Under the pieces are notes generated by a model that had not been told where the DNA came from, made no database searches, and worked only from the letters and a program-made list of their open reading frames with translations. DNA of 64,000 nucleotides from Bacteroides sp. (lineage in GTDB: Bacteria; Bacteroidota; Bacteroidia; Bacteroidales; Bacteroidaceae): the NCBI RefSeq assembly GCF_029057325.1, contig NZ_JAICZW010000042.1, forward strand, positions 25,397-89,396, given 5' to 3'. Positions 54,579 through 62,948 of this stretch are shown here, in pieces. Made by a program: the position numbers and the translations under genes. Position 1 is the first letter of the stretch. The number at the start of each line of letters is the position of its first letter.

Positions 54579-56045
54579 ATGAAAAAGATATTTATCCTTG
54601 CCGGCATAGTAGCGGGCAGCACGCTGCTCTCCGGTTGTGACAACATTCTTAATGTAGAGCCGGCATCCACCATCACCTCATCTTCGTTTTGGAAAGATTC
54701 AAATGATGCAAAAGTCTATCTGACAGGAATTTACAATGCCGCAAGAAATTGGTCCAACACCTCATACTACGGCGAAGACAGAGGAGATTCCTTCAAACCC
54801 GGCGATATCGGCCCGGTAAGTGTGGCATGGTCGCAGGAGTTGCTGGAAAGCAACGCCCCTTCCTACCGGAACGCCTATAAAATCATTCACCACTGCAACC
54901 TGCTGTTTTACAAGATACAAGGGTTGAAGTTCAACAAGGAAGAAGACAGGAACAATATACTTGCCGAATGTCATTTTTTGCGCGCACATACCTACTTCCA
55001 GTTATTGCGCTCATGGGGAGGCGTGCCTCTGGTGGAGAAACCGACTCTATCGGACGATGTGGAACTGAAGCCACGTTCCTCAAAGGAAGAGGTGATGGCC
55101 TTTATCCTTCAGGATTTGGACGATGCCATCAGGTTGTTTACACAGGACGGCAGCAGAGACAAGAACAAAGCCTCCAAGCCAGCCGCTTATGCGCTTAAAG
55201 CGGATGCCTTGATGTGGAAGGCCAAGGTGCTCGGCGGCGGCGAACAAGAGCTGCGGGCCGCCATCGGCATGATTGAGAAGGTAGAAACCGGCGGTGTCCG
55301 CCTGTTGGACGACTATCGCTCGGTATTTGCCAATGACAACAAGAAGAATGCCGAGATTATCTTCTCATTCTATATGGAACGGTATGAGACAGGCAATCTC
55401 TCGATTGCGACCAACACGACTTCACGTACCGACAACCTCTCGATGGCGGTGAACTTATCCGACGCGGCGACCTCGCCCAACAACAGCCGCCACGTCTATG
55501 CGCCGAGCGACAAGCTCCGCACGCTGTACTTGAAAAACGAAGGCGATGTCCGCATGAACGCCGCAATGATCGACTTGGTGGATAAAGATAACAATCTTGT
55601 CTTGACGCAGACAAACAAGTTCAGAGGCAAGGAATATACGGACGACCGTTACTTCGACGACGACTTGATTGTGTACCGTTGGGCCGATTTGCTTTTGCTG
55701 CGTGCGGAAGCCTATGCCGCCTTGGGCGAAAGCGCCAAAGCCATCGCGGACCTTAATCAAGTGCGTCATCGTGCAGGATTGCAAGATTACGCGGGTCCTT
55801 CGGCAAAGCCGGCTCTCGAAAAGGAAATTTGCAACGAACGTCTTCGTGAATTGTTCTTGGAGCAGAAGCGTTGGTTCGACTTGGTCCGCTTCCACTTCGG
55901 AGGTGCAATCAATATCTATGAGGAGGTACCGAATCTGAATGACAAACAAGGTTATCCGCTCTACCTTCCCATCAATTACAATGACATGGTTCTGAACGAA
56001 CATCTTGTTCAGACTGAGGGTTACGAATCCAGTATCAAAAGATAA
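54579..56045 (+). CDS. SusD/RagB-family lipoprotein
   Basis: 488 residues. Lipobox LLSGC (Cys20) after the signal peptide. Typical SusD segments: NVEPASTITSSSFWKDSNDAKVYLTGIYNAAR, LAECHFLRAHTYFQLLRSWGGVPLV, and CNERLRELFLEQKRWFDLVRF near the end. It partners the SusC protein 15 bp upstream at the cell surface. It should bind the same sialylated ligand; binding residues cannot be assigned from sequence. Confidence 0.94.
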   Translation: MKKIFILAGIVAGSTLLSGCDNILNVEPASTITSSSFWKDSNDAKVYLTGIYNAARNWSNTSYYGEDRGDSFKPGDIGPVSVAWSQELLESNAPSYRNAYKIIHHCNLLFYKIQGLKFNKEEDRNNILAECHFLRAHTYFQLLRSWGGVPLVEKPTLSDDVELKPRSSKEEVMAFILQDLDDAIRLFTQDGSRDKNKASKPAAYALKADALMWKAKVLGGGEQELRAAIGMIEKVETGGVRLLDDYRSVFANDNKKNAEIIFSFYMERYETGNLSIATNTTSRTDNLSMAVNLSDAATSPNNSRHVYAPSDKLRTLYLKNEGDVRMNAAMIDLVDKDNNLVLTQTNKFRGKEYTDDRYFDDDLIVYRWADLLLLRAEAYAALGESAKAIADLNQVRHRAGLQDYAGPSAKPALEKEICNERLRELFLEQKRWFDLVRFHFGGAINIYEEVPNLNDKQGYPLYLPINYNDMVLNEHLVQTEGYESSIKR

Positions 56046-56113
56046 ACAGTATTATTCACAGGCGACACGCGGCCTTGCCGGTTTCCCGTGCCGTCTTTAA
56101 AAAAAACAAAATT

Positions 56114-57220
56114 ATGAGAAACAAAATCATCACTTGTCTATTGCTGCTTCAAGCAATACATCTTTCGGCGCAGTCATACAGAAACAACATGCCTTGGGTA
56201 GATTTATCAGAAAATCATGCCCTGCAGACGGTCATTGCCAAAGGAACCTCTTCCTTATATAACGGGCACCCGACAACGCTGCTTTCCGACGACCAACAAA
56301 CGATATTCTGCGTGTGGTCTAGCGGACATGGAGGCAAGGCTTCCTTTATGGGGTTAAGCAACGATGCGGGAGAAAGCTGGAAAGTGCAGGAAACCCCGGC
56401 AGACTGGCAAGGCATGAGCAACTGTCCGAGCATCTACCGCCTGACCGACAAACAAGGATGCCAACGCCTGTTTGTCTTTTGCGGCTCACCCGACATGGGC
56501 TACTCTTACAGCGAAGACAACGGAAAGATTTGGTCGCCGGTCAAGAGCCTGCACAAACCCTGCGTCATGGCATTCACCAGCATCGTGCGCCTGACCAACG
56601 GCGACTATATGGGATTCTATCACAGAGGATATAAGGACCGCGACCAATCACCGCTGACGCTTTGGAGCACGGTGTCCCACGATGGCGGACTCACGTGGGA
56701 TGAATCGGTCAAAATCGCGGCAGTCGAAGGGCGTTCCCCCTGCGAGCCATTCGTCTTTCGTTCACCCAATGGCAAGCGATTGGTCTGCATAGCCCGCGAG
56801 AACAACCGTGTCGGCCTTTCACTCATGATGTTTTCCGATGATGAAGGCAAAACCTGGTCTTCGATGAAAGAGACCCCATGGGGGCTGACGGGCGACCGCC
56901 ACATCGTTCGTTTCACGAAAGACGGCAGGATGGTAGCCGTTTTCCGGGATATGGCTCCGAACAGTCCGACGAAAGGCCATTTTGTAGCATGGGTAGGACA
57001 TTACAAAGACCTGCCCGAAGGCACATCGGGACAATATCGGATTAAACTTCTACATAGTTATGCCGGTTCCGATTGCGGATATCCCGGTCTGGAGATTCTG
57101 CCGGACGGCTCTCTACTTGCCATCACATACATAAAAAATGCTCCGGGGAATGTGAAGCATTCAATCGTGCAAGTCAAGTTCAAACTGGATGACACGGATT
57201 CCATGCTGAAACAGAGATAA
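56114..57220 (+). CDS. Sialidase-fold (Asp-box) exported protein, non-canonical
   Basis: 368 residues with signal peptide (MRNKIITCLLLLQAIHLSAQ). Four Asp-boxes mark a six-bladed propeller: SNDAGESW (82), SEDNGKIW (133), SHDGGLTW (188) and SDDEGKTW (241). Context suggests a GH33 sialidase. However, the FRIP/YRIP arginine motif near the start of GH33 is replaced by YNGHPTTLL (49-57), so one of the three sialic-carboxylate arginines seems to be absent. Later parts (EGRSPCEPFVF, IAREN, CGYPGLEILPDGSLLAITY) align better with the family. It may be a divergent sialidase, act on a modified sugar, or only bind. Confidence 0.75.
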   Translation: MRNKIITCLLLLQAIHLSAQSYRNNMPWVDLSENHALQTVIAKGTSSLYNGHPTTLLSDDQQTIFCVWSSGHGGKASFMGLSNDAGESWKVQETPADWQGMSNCPSIYRLTDKQGCQRLFVFCGSPDMGYSYSEDNGKIWSPVKSLHKPCVMAFTSIVRLTNGDYMGFYHRGYKDRDQSPLTLWSTVSHDGGLTWDESVKIAAVEGRSPCEPFVFRSPNGKRLVCIARENNRVGLSLMMFSDDEGKTWSSMKETPWGLTGDRHIVRFTKDGRMVAVFRDMAPNSPTKGHFVAWVGHYKDLPEGTSGQYRIKLLHSYAGSDCGYPGLEILPDGSLLAITYIKNAPGNVKHSIVQVKFKLDDTDSMLKQR

Positions 57221-57245
57221 CCCTGAAATTTCCGAAAGAACCGTG

Positions 57246-57293
57246 ACGGTCATGAGCCTGCTCTTATGGGAGTATGACTCATGGCCGTTTCTT
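57246..57293 (+). terminator. Terminator of the sialic-acid operon
   Basis: 11-bp stem (57246-57256 and 57278-57288, ACGGTCATGAG type, one G-T pair) followed by TTTCTTCT. The stretch to 57519 is A/T-rich and shows no gene. Confidence 0.7.
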
Positions 57294-57519
57294 CTACTAT
57301 CAGAGCATGGGAATCAGGAGTGAAGTGCTCACTCCTTTAACTCCCGTAAATGAAAAAGCCGTGGTGAGCAAATACTAAAAAAATAAAAAATATCAGCCCT
57401 AATGATGCGCTATTTTGTTTTTATATATTTTTTGTATGCGATATCCGTTTCTTGTGGAGAAAGGTGATAGCACAATGTAGAAAGAACCTAAAAGCGCTTC
57501 CAACAATTATCGGTTTAAT

Positions 57520-57681
57520 ATGACGGAAGAAGTTCATGGCAAACAGAAGCATTGGCAAAAGTCCGATAGCACTTGTGCCAAGACGCATCCCGACTTCACA
57601 CTTGAAAAGGAGTATGAGATAAAATGGAACTCCGCAAACGCAGATGGAGTAGAGTTTAATTATTGCATTGTAGCCGTATGA
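57520..57681 (+). CDS. Unknown 53-residue protein coupled to the next gene
   Basis: Begins MTEEVHGKQKHWQKSDST and ends VEFNYCIVAV. It is hydrophilic with no signal peptide, membrane segment or motif that I recognise. Its stop overlaps the next gene's start in an ATGA, the usual sign of translational coupling. It could be the C-terminal piece of a decayed longer gene: the frame stays open 13 codons upstream of the ATG, to a stop at 57478. Codon use is A/T-rich compared with the neighbouring sialic-acid genes, suggesting acquired DNA. Confidence 0.45.
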   Translation: MTEEVHGKQKHWQKSDSTCAKTHPDFTLEKEYEIKWNSANADGVEFNYCIVAV

Positions 57682-58157
57682 GTGTATTGGATATTGAGGA
57701 TATAAACCGCAAATTAGAGAATTTCGTAGAAAGGATACGACCTAAGATGCTGCAATTCAAAGAGTTCTTTAAAAAAGTATTGTCAGCTGTTATAGTCTGT
57801 TCCGATGATGACTTTTCATTGTCGCGCTTTCACAATACCGAAGTCCCCAATAAAGAACGCGTTGCGTATTTCAACCTATCCAACGTGACGGATGGAGATT
57901 ATAAACTGATTCTCAAATCATTATCTTGCAATACAAAAGAGGGAGTTTTATTTGACAATATAGACCGAATACCGGACATCTCTGATAAAAAGGATTTTGA
58001 GTATCTGGTACAAATGGCACTCAAAAGAGATATACTGCCGACAGACAGGGGAATACTGGATTTCAACGACTTGATGATCGGCGCAAAGTGCAGTGAATAT
58101 CCCGATTATCTCAGAGGTAAATCATTACAGGCAATTACTATTTCAGTGAAAGACTAA
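57678..58157 (+). CDS. Hypothetical protein
   Basis: 159 residues, beginning MSVLDIEDINRKLENFVERI. The first ~40 residues look helical. A hydrophobic strand followed by acidic residues, EGVLFDNIDRIPD, resembles a Walker B segment, and FEYLVQMALKRDILP follows, but there is no P-loop, so an ATPase role is not supported. I recognise no family. The start is set by the ATGA overlap with the 53-residue gene; a TTG five codons upstream is less likely. It converges on a broken kinase gene. Confidence 0.65.
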   Translation: MSVLDIEDINRKLENFVERIRPKMLQFKEFFKKVLSAVIVCSDDDFSLSRFHNTEVPNKERVAYFNLSNVTDGDYKLILKSLSCNTKEGVLFDNIDRIPDISDKKDFEYLVQMALKRDILPTDRGILDFNDLMIGAKCSEYPDYLRGKSLQAITISVKD

Positions 58158-58218
58158 ATCATCCACACGCTCTTGCTTTTGCAGTTGCTTTGCGCCTATG
58201 GCAACGGAAAGTTTGATT

Positions 58219-58752
58219 TCATCCAAACTCCATTCCGTTTAGTTTTAAGTAGCAAAGAATTTTTCTATCCAACTCCTTCCGGCTTTCTTCTATGGATTTA
58301 TGGGCGGTGTCAATAACGATTCTCTCGCTTTCCCACGGATGAAATATCCTGTTCTCAACCTCTTCCCATGTAGGCGGCTTCAGATTTTCAATTTCCATCC
58401 TCCTTGTTTCTATCCTCTGCCTGTGTTCATTCTTATCCGAACAGACAACTTCTATATTGATAAAATCGCCGTGATTATTCTTTGCAATAGTTTCCCATGC
58501 CATCCGTGTAAGATTGATTGGATTACAAGAATCAACCACAAGATGGACTCCCAATCTCAACTGTTCTGCGGCCATCCGATAAGCCAAGCCGCAACCTTCC
58601 GTAATGACCTCAATATGGCATAAGTCTCTCAATCCTTATTCGATGGTATCAATTCGGATGTATGGAATCTTATATTTCTTCGCCAAAAATTGAGAAAGTG
58701 TGGATTTCCCGGAGCCCGGCAAGCCTGACAGAATAAATAATATCGGTTTCAT
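58219..58752 (-). pseudogene. P-loop kinase/ATPase interrupted by one in-frame stop codon
   Basis: Translated from 58752, the gene reads MKPILFILSGLPGSGKSTLSQ (Walker A at 10-18), then RIDTIE, then a TAA stop at 58638-58636, and continues in the same frame GLRDLCHIEVITEGCGLAYRMAAEQLRLG to a natural end with KELDRKILCYLKLNG. A single C-to-T change (CAA to TAA) explains it. The full product would be 177 residues, an AAA/adenylylsulfate-kinase-like protein of the kind that phosphorylates small molecules; the substrate is unknown. VVCSDKNEHRQRIETR resembles the lid region of such kinases. Confidence 0.85.
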
Positions 58753-59167
58753 AAATAAATCCTTTGTTTTTTTAGCCTATACTCTGATTATTGCATATTA
58801 TGCACAGAAAACCCTTCTATTTCGGAATAATCATGCATATTCACAAAGTTACGCTTTTAATTCGATTGTACATCAAGTTCCTACAATATTATCAGTCATA
58901 CTCACACGGCTTTATTTAACGGGTTATAGGAATTAAAACGGAGTTATCAACCGGCAAGCCGGCTTAGGAGTCCTCCCCCCCACCACATTACCGACTTCCG
59001 TCCGGTTTTGAGCAGCACATAGAAGTCAGAACGGCATTCTTCTACTCCGGTGCAAAGAAAGATTGCTTTCTACCGATTGTGGGAACCATGACATGTAAAA
59101 AAATATCATTTTCCGCCCAAAAACGCGAAAAATTGCCATTTTCTCATTTCTCAACAAAAAAACGGTT

Positions 59168-59183
59168 CCAGAAGTACTTCTGG
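59168..59183. repeat. Perfect 16-bp palindrome
   Basis: CCAGAAGTACTTCTGG, 16 bp upstream of the 22-bp repeat array. The gap 58753-59508 contains this, the array and the hipB promoter; the segment 58930-59110 has no gene I can support. Confidence 0.8.
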
Positions 59184-59199
59184 AGGGGGTAGGGAAAGG

Positions 59200-59285
59200 T
59201 AACGACTGAGGCTACCTCAAGTAACGACTGAGGCTGCCTCAAATAACGACTGAGGCTACCTCAGATAACGACTGAGGGTAACGAC
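59200..59285. repeat. Tandem 22-bp repeat array, each unit with an internal palindrome
   Basis: Units of TAACGACTGAGGCTACCTCAAG start at 59200, 59222 and 59244 with exact 22-bp period, then shortened units at 59266 and 59279. Each full unit contains TGAGGCTACCTCA, which can form a small hairpin. Copies differ at only a few places. Confidence 0.9.
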
Positions 59286-59488
59286 ATGCAGCACCGTGAT
59301 TTCTGAAAGTGTTTTTGTAAAGAATAAATTAATAGTTATAAAGGAAAGCCGTACGCAATTGGAGTTTCCATTTATAATATTTGATGGAGAAAATCTGTAT
59401 TTGCATAGCGCTTAAGATATTATTTAAATACCGGTTCTTCTAATATTGCGTTTTTATACAATACATTATTAAATAAATAAAAAGTCGT

Positions 59489-59507
59489 ATATTTGCATAT
59501 TATATGA
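59489..59507 (+). promoter_or_regulatory. hipB promoter box and palindrome
   Basis: TATATTTG (59489-59496) is an exact -7 box. It abuts the palindrome CATATTATATG (59497-59507), immediately before the first ATG. An antitoxin bound here would block its own promoter. Confidence 0.5.
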
Positions 59508-59508
59508 T

Positions 59509-59838
59509 ATGTTGGTTATGACAAAGAATACAATGGGGACTAAGTTGCCCCGAAAATTGGAGCAGAAGATGTCGGTTGTGGGAGAGCAGATTAAATTAGC
59601 TCGCTTACGTAGGAATCTTAGTGTGGCTCAGGTAGCAGAACGTGCCACCTGTTCTCCATTGACCGTATCTCGAATAGAGAAAGGCACACCGACAGTAGCA
59701 ATTGGAATCTACTTGCGAGTGCTGTATGCTTTACAACTTGACGATGATATTCTGTGGTTGGCCAAAGAAGACAAATTAGGAAAAACTTTGCAGGATTTAA
59801 GTTTGAAGACAAGAAAACGAGCCTCAAAAAAGGAGTAA
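59509..59838 (+). CDS. HipB-like XRE antitoxin
   Basis: 109 residues. An XRE helix-turn-helix (about 25-80: VGEQIKLARLRRNLSVAQVAERATCSPLTVSRIEKG) and a basic tail (KTRKRASKKE). It precedes a HipA remnant with no gap, the usual hipBA layout in which HipB both neutralises the kinase and represses the operon. ATGs also exist at codons 4 and 9; MTKNTMGTKLPRK from codon 4 would be just as plausible. The gene itself is intact. Confidence 0.85.
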   Translation: MLVMTKNTMGTKLPRKLEQKMSVVGEQIKLARLRRNLSVAQVAERATCSPLTVSRIEKGTPTVAIGIYLRVLYALQLDDDILWLAKEDKLGKTLQDLSLKTRKRASKKE

Positions 59839-60144
59839 ATGATGAAAACACTATATGTATATGCCGATTTTGATTGGCTCAAGGAAACAGAACTCATTAT
59901 GAATCCCACTCTAAATGAGTATCAAAGCCTGCTTGTCTCATCAACTTCCAATAAAACTGACTTAAACATTTTGTTTGATGCTTGCGAAGATTACATGCTT
60001 AATCGAAAAACAGCGGAAGAGATTGTTTCTGAGGTGATAGAAACCGTAAAAGGATGGCGAGAATTGGCAACACGATTAGAGATTTCCAAGAGAGAGATAA
60101 ATATGTTTGCCGGAGTGTTTGATTGGCGGTGTAAGGAGAAATAA
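59839..60144 (+). pseudogene. HipA toxin kinase with in-frame internal deletion
   Basis: 101 residues. The first 20 (MMKTLYVYADFDWLKETELI) are the start of Bacteroides HipA proteins. Then the frame jumps directly to MNPTLNEYQSLLVSSTSNKTDLN and the C-terminal helices (KGWRELATRLEISKREINMFAGVFD), which in full-length HipA follow the SPAYDMNP motif near residue 240-250. More than 200 residues, holding the ATP-binding and catalytic residues, are gone. The reading frame is preserved across the junction (about 59899). The product cannot be a kinase but might still be made and might still contact HipB. Confidence 0.85.
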
Positions 60145-60163
60145 CTGTTTCTGTGTAAGAGAC

Positions 60164-61144
60164 TCAGCATCCGCACACCACCGCCTCCACCGTTCTCCCG
60201 TTATCAAACAGCCCCTCGTCTTCCTGCATCATCCGTTTCTTCAAGCGGAATTTCTGTTGGGAGACCGAAGCAGGAGAGACTGCCGTCAGTGTGGCAATCT
60301 CCGTATTGGAGAAGCGCAGACGCATCAACAGGCAGAGCTGCAAGTCGGCAGAAGTGAGACGTGGAAAGCGCATGGAAAGGCGGCGACGGAATCCTTCATA
60401 TACATGGTCTGCCAGTTCCTGCAAATGCGCATAATCGGCATCCGATAGGTACGCAGGAGCCGCGTGCAGACGTGCCATCACCGCATCATTCGCCAACATG
60501 GCAGAGGCCAATGCCTCCACCTGCCCGTCCAGCACCCTGACCCGCTCGCCCTCCTGCTTCAGCATCGCCAATTCGCGGGGCACGGGACGGTCTTCATACT
60601 CCTTGAGGCGGGCACGGAGCGACTCGTTCTCCCGGTCCAGGCGGTTGCCATGCTCCATGAGGTTCATCAGCGAGGCATGCACCTCTTCCCGTTCCTCGTC
60701 GGTTAACGACATCTCCTTCAGGCACTCTTCCAGCTCCTTGCGCTCGCGTTCGTTGTTGCGCAGGCGCTGTTCGTTCTCGCTCAGGTCGAGCAGGTAGCGG
60801 CGGTGCTTGCGCTCTTTGGAGAAGTTGAGGCCGGTGATGGAGAGCCAGATGTTAAGACCTATCATCAATGCGGCAAGCGTAAACCAGCCAAACCGCTTCC
60901 AACGGTTGGCAGGCTTCAAGCGGACAAGGCTCCCGTCGGAGCGTTCTTTCACCTGAACATACTCACGATGCAGGTCGGAAAACAGGCGGACAGCCCCAAT
61001 GCTGTCCACAGCACCACACTGCGCCAACGAATCGGCATGGGCAAGGGATTGTTCGTAATTCAGCAAAGTCCTGTCGGCGGGTTTCGAACAGGCTGTCAGC
61101 ATGGCAAGAAAGGCTAACAGGAGAAGAAGGCGTATCAGTTTCAT
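60164..61144 (-). CDS. Membrane-anchored lipoprotein with C-terminal LuxR-like helix-turn-helix
   Basis: 326 residues. A lipoprotein-type signal (LAFLAMLTAC) precedes a short periplasmic part, one membrane helix (FGWFTLAALMIGLNIWLSI), a long coiled coil (about 110-215; runs such as ENEQRLRNNERERKELEE) and a C-terminal HTH (about 255-310; LTSADLQLCLLMRLRFSNTEIATLTAVSPASVSQQKFRLKKRM). This layout is common in Bacteroidetes membrane-bound regulators. Target genes are unknown. The ATG at 61144, 9 nt after AGGAG, is preferred to one at 61153 that abuts it. It follows the S41 protease gene closely, so the two may be one operon. Confidence 0.85.
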   Translation of the reverse strand: MKLIRLLLLLAFLAMLTACSKPADRTLLNYEQSLAHADSLAQCGAVDSIGAVRLFSDLHREYVQVKERSDGSLVRLKPANRWKRFGWFTLAALMIGLNIWLSITGLNFSKERKHRRYLLDLSENEQRLRNNERERKELEECLKEMSLTDEEREEVHASLMNLMEHGNRLDRENESLRARLKEYEDRPVPRELAMLKQEGERVRVLDGQVEALASAMLANDAVMARLHAAPAYLSDADYAHLQELADHVYEGFRRRLSMRFPRLTSADLQLCLLMRLRFSNTEIATLTAVSPASVSQQKFRLKKRMMQEDEGLFDNGRTVEAVVCGC

Positions 61145-61156
61145 TCCCGGCATCTC

Positions 61157-62836
61157 CTATTGGTTTTCTGCCGGCACCTCCAGCATCTTCTTATATTCCG
61201 CGGGAGCGGTCAGCACCTTCACCGCTTCTTTCAGGTCAGCGTCATCTTTCAGTTGCTCGATGATGCCTCCCCGCTGATAGTAGTAGCGTTTGACAATTTC
61301 CACGGTTATCATGCTCTTTATATCCTTCGAGAAGTAGTCAAGATCGTGGTCGAGGTTGTGCGTCAGTTTCTGTTCCAATGCCTTGAACTCTTCCGAAGCG
61401 CCTGCCAGGTATCCTTCAAACTCCGCCATCTCCTTCAGGTTCTTCAGCATCTTTTCCGTCTGCTGGTCATACTTGAAGTCCGCCGCCTTCACCATTGCCT
61501 TGAACTCCGCATAATCGGCATCCGTAATCTTGAACTCCTCCGGTGCGGGAATGTCGGCATGCTTCAAGCAATACTCCGTGGCATAATGGAATATCAGGTT
61601 GTCGTTGACCAGATAGAACAGGATATTCGGCAACTTCTCCTGCTTCACTTCGATGTCGGGAGTGACACCGCCGCCATCGCGCACCTCACGCCCGGCAGCC
61701 GTATGGAACACCGTGGTCAGGCTGTCGGGAATACGGCCCACACTGCCATCCTCGTTCCGGTGCTTGTAGTCGATGGCTTGCACGCAGCGGCCGCTGGGGA
61801 TATAATACTTGGAAGTTGTCAACTTCATGGCAGCGCCGTATGGCAACGGACGGGTGGTCTGCACCAGTCCCTTGCCAAAAGTGCGGTTACCGATGATGAC
61901 GGCACGGTCAAAGTCTTGCAGGGAACCGGCAAGGATTTCGGAAGAAGAGGCGGTACCGCCATTAACCAGGACAGCCAAAGGTATCTCCAAATCCAGTGGT
62001 TCGCGCAGCGTCTTGTAGGTGTTGCTCGCCTGCTTTATCTTGCCTTTCGTCGTCACCAGCGTCTTGCCGCGAGGCAGGAAGAAGTTGGCTATTTCAATCG
62101 CCTCGTCCAGCAGGCCTCCCGGATTGTTCCGCAAGTCGATGACCAGGGAAGTGATGCCCCGCTTCTTCAGGTCCAGAAAGGCCTGTTTGAACTCTTTGGA
62201 AGGATTGCCAGAGAAAGTGCTCAGATTGATGTATCCTATGTTATTGTCCAACATTGTATAATAAGGTATCAGTGGCAGCTGGATAGAGCGGCGGACAATG
62301 TCAAACTCCAACGGCTTTTCCGTGCCGGGACGCTGCACTTTCAACTTGAAGCTGGTGCCTACCTGTCCGCGAAGCATCTCGCTGACTTCCTGGTTGTTCT
62401 TCCCGGCAAGGTCTTTTCCGTCAATCTCCATCAGGATGTCACCCGCTTTCAGCCCCACGGCAGCGGCAGGCATATCCTCATAGGGCTCGGCTATCATGGA
62501 ACGCTTCAGCTTCGCATTCCACGTGATGATGGAGCCGATGCCACCATAGGAGTTCTTCAACATCTGTTCCAGTTCGCTCTGGTCGTCTTCCGGATAATAC
62601 TCCGTATAAGGGTCCAACGAGTAGAGCATGGCATCAATGCCTTCGCGAATAGTCTTGTCCGGATTAATCGTATCTACATAAAACATATCCAACTCCTTCA
62701 CTATGGAATTGAAGACATCCAGGTTCTTGGCTATCTGAAAACTACGATCGTCACCGCTCTTGAAGTTCAAGAAACAGGCCGATCCCGCCAGCATCAGCAA
62801 AACAACTATCCAATGTATTCTAAAAATCCTTTTCAT
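61157..62836 (-). CDS. S41-family C-terminal processing protease
   Basis: 559 residues. N-terminal membrane anchor or signal (HWIVVLLMLAGSACF), a helical region, PDZ domain (about 95-185; GGIGSIITW, GLKAGDILMEIDGKDL) and the protease core (VIDLRNNPGGLLDEAIEIANFF, GGTASSSEILAGSL, FGKGLVQ). By comparison with E. coli Prc the Ser-Lys dyad is Ser297 and Lys322, 25 residues apart. It acts in the periplasm on C-termini of proteins. The start is the ATG that gives the anchor; upstream frame is repeat sequence. Confidence 0.94.
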   Translation of the reverse strand: MKRIFRIHWIVVLLMLAGSACFLNFKSGDDRSFQIAKNLDVFNSIVKELDMFYVDTINPDKTIREGIDAMLYSLDPYTEYYPEDDQSELEQMLKNSYGGIGSIITWNAKLKRSMIAEPYEDMPAAAVGLKAGDILMEIDGKDLAGKNNQEVSEMLRGQVGTSFKLKVQRPGTEKPLEFDIVRRSIQLPLIPYYTMLDNNIGYINLSTFSGNPSKEFKQAFLDLKKRGITSLVIDLRNNPGGLLDEAIEIANFFLPRGKTLVTTKGKIKQASNTYKTLREPLDLEIPLAVLVNGGTASSSEILAGSLQDFDRAVIIGNRTFGKGLVQTTRPLPYGAAMKLTTSKYYIPSGRCVQAIDYKHRNEDGSVGRIPDSLTTVFHTAAGREVRDGGGVTPDIEVKQEKLPNILFYLVNDNLIFHYATEYCLKHADIPAPEEFKITDADYAEFKAMVKAADFKYDQQTEKMLKNLKEMAEFEGYLAGASEEFKALEQKLTHNLDHDLDYFSKDIKSMITVEIVKRYYYQRGGIIEQLKDDADLKEAVKVLTAPAEYKKMLEVPAENQ

Positions 62837-62945
62837 AATATTTAATGTGATAATGTGACTAATATGATTAATGTGGTAATGTAATAATGTGGTTGTGTGA
62901 TAATGTTCAATATCAATGTGATGACACACCGCATGGCAATTATCA
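62837..62945. repeat. TAATGTGA-type short repeats
   Basis: Degenerate units of TAATGTG(A/G) recur about eight times between the PfkB and S41 genes. Same kind of A/T-rich intergenic filler as elsewhere but of a different sequence. Confidence 0.7.
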
Positions 62946-62948
62946 CAT

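Noticed and set aside
58930-59110. Possible insertion-sequence or integrase remnant (GC-richer stretch with CCGGCAAGCCGGC)
   Set aside because: No transposase or integrase coding, no terminal inverted repeats and no target duplication could be found by eye.
59200-59285. CRISPR array
   Set aside because: Repeats are directly adjacent without unique spacers, and no cas gene is present. The same holds for the arrays at 29402 and 49041.
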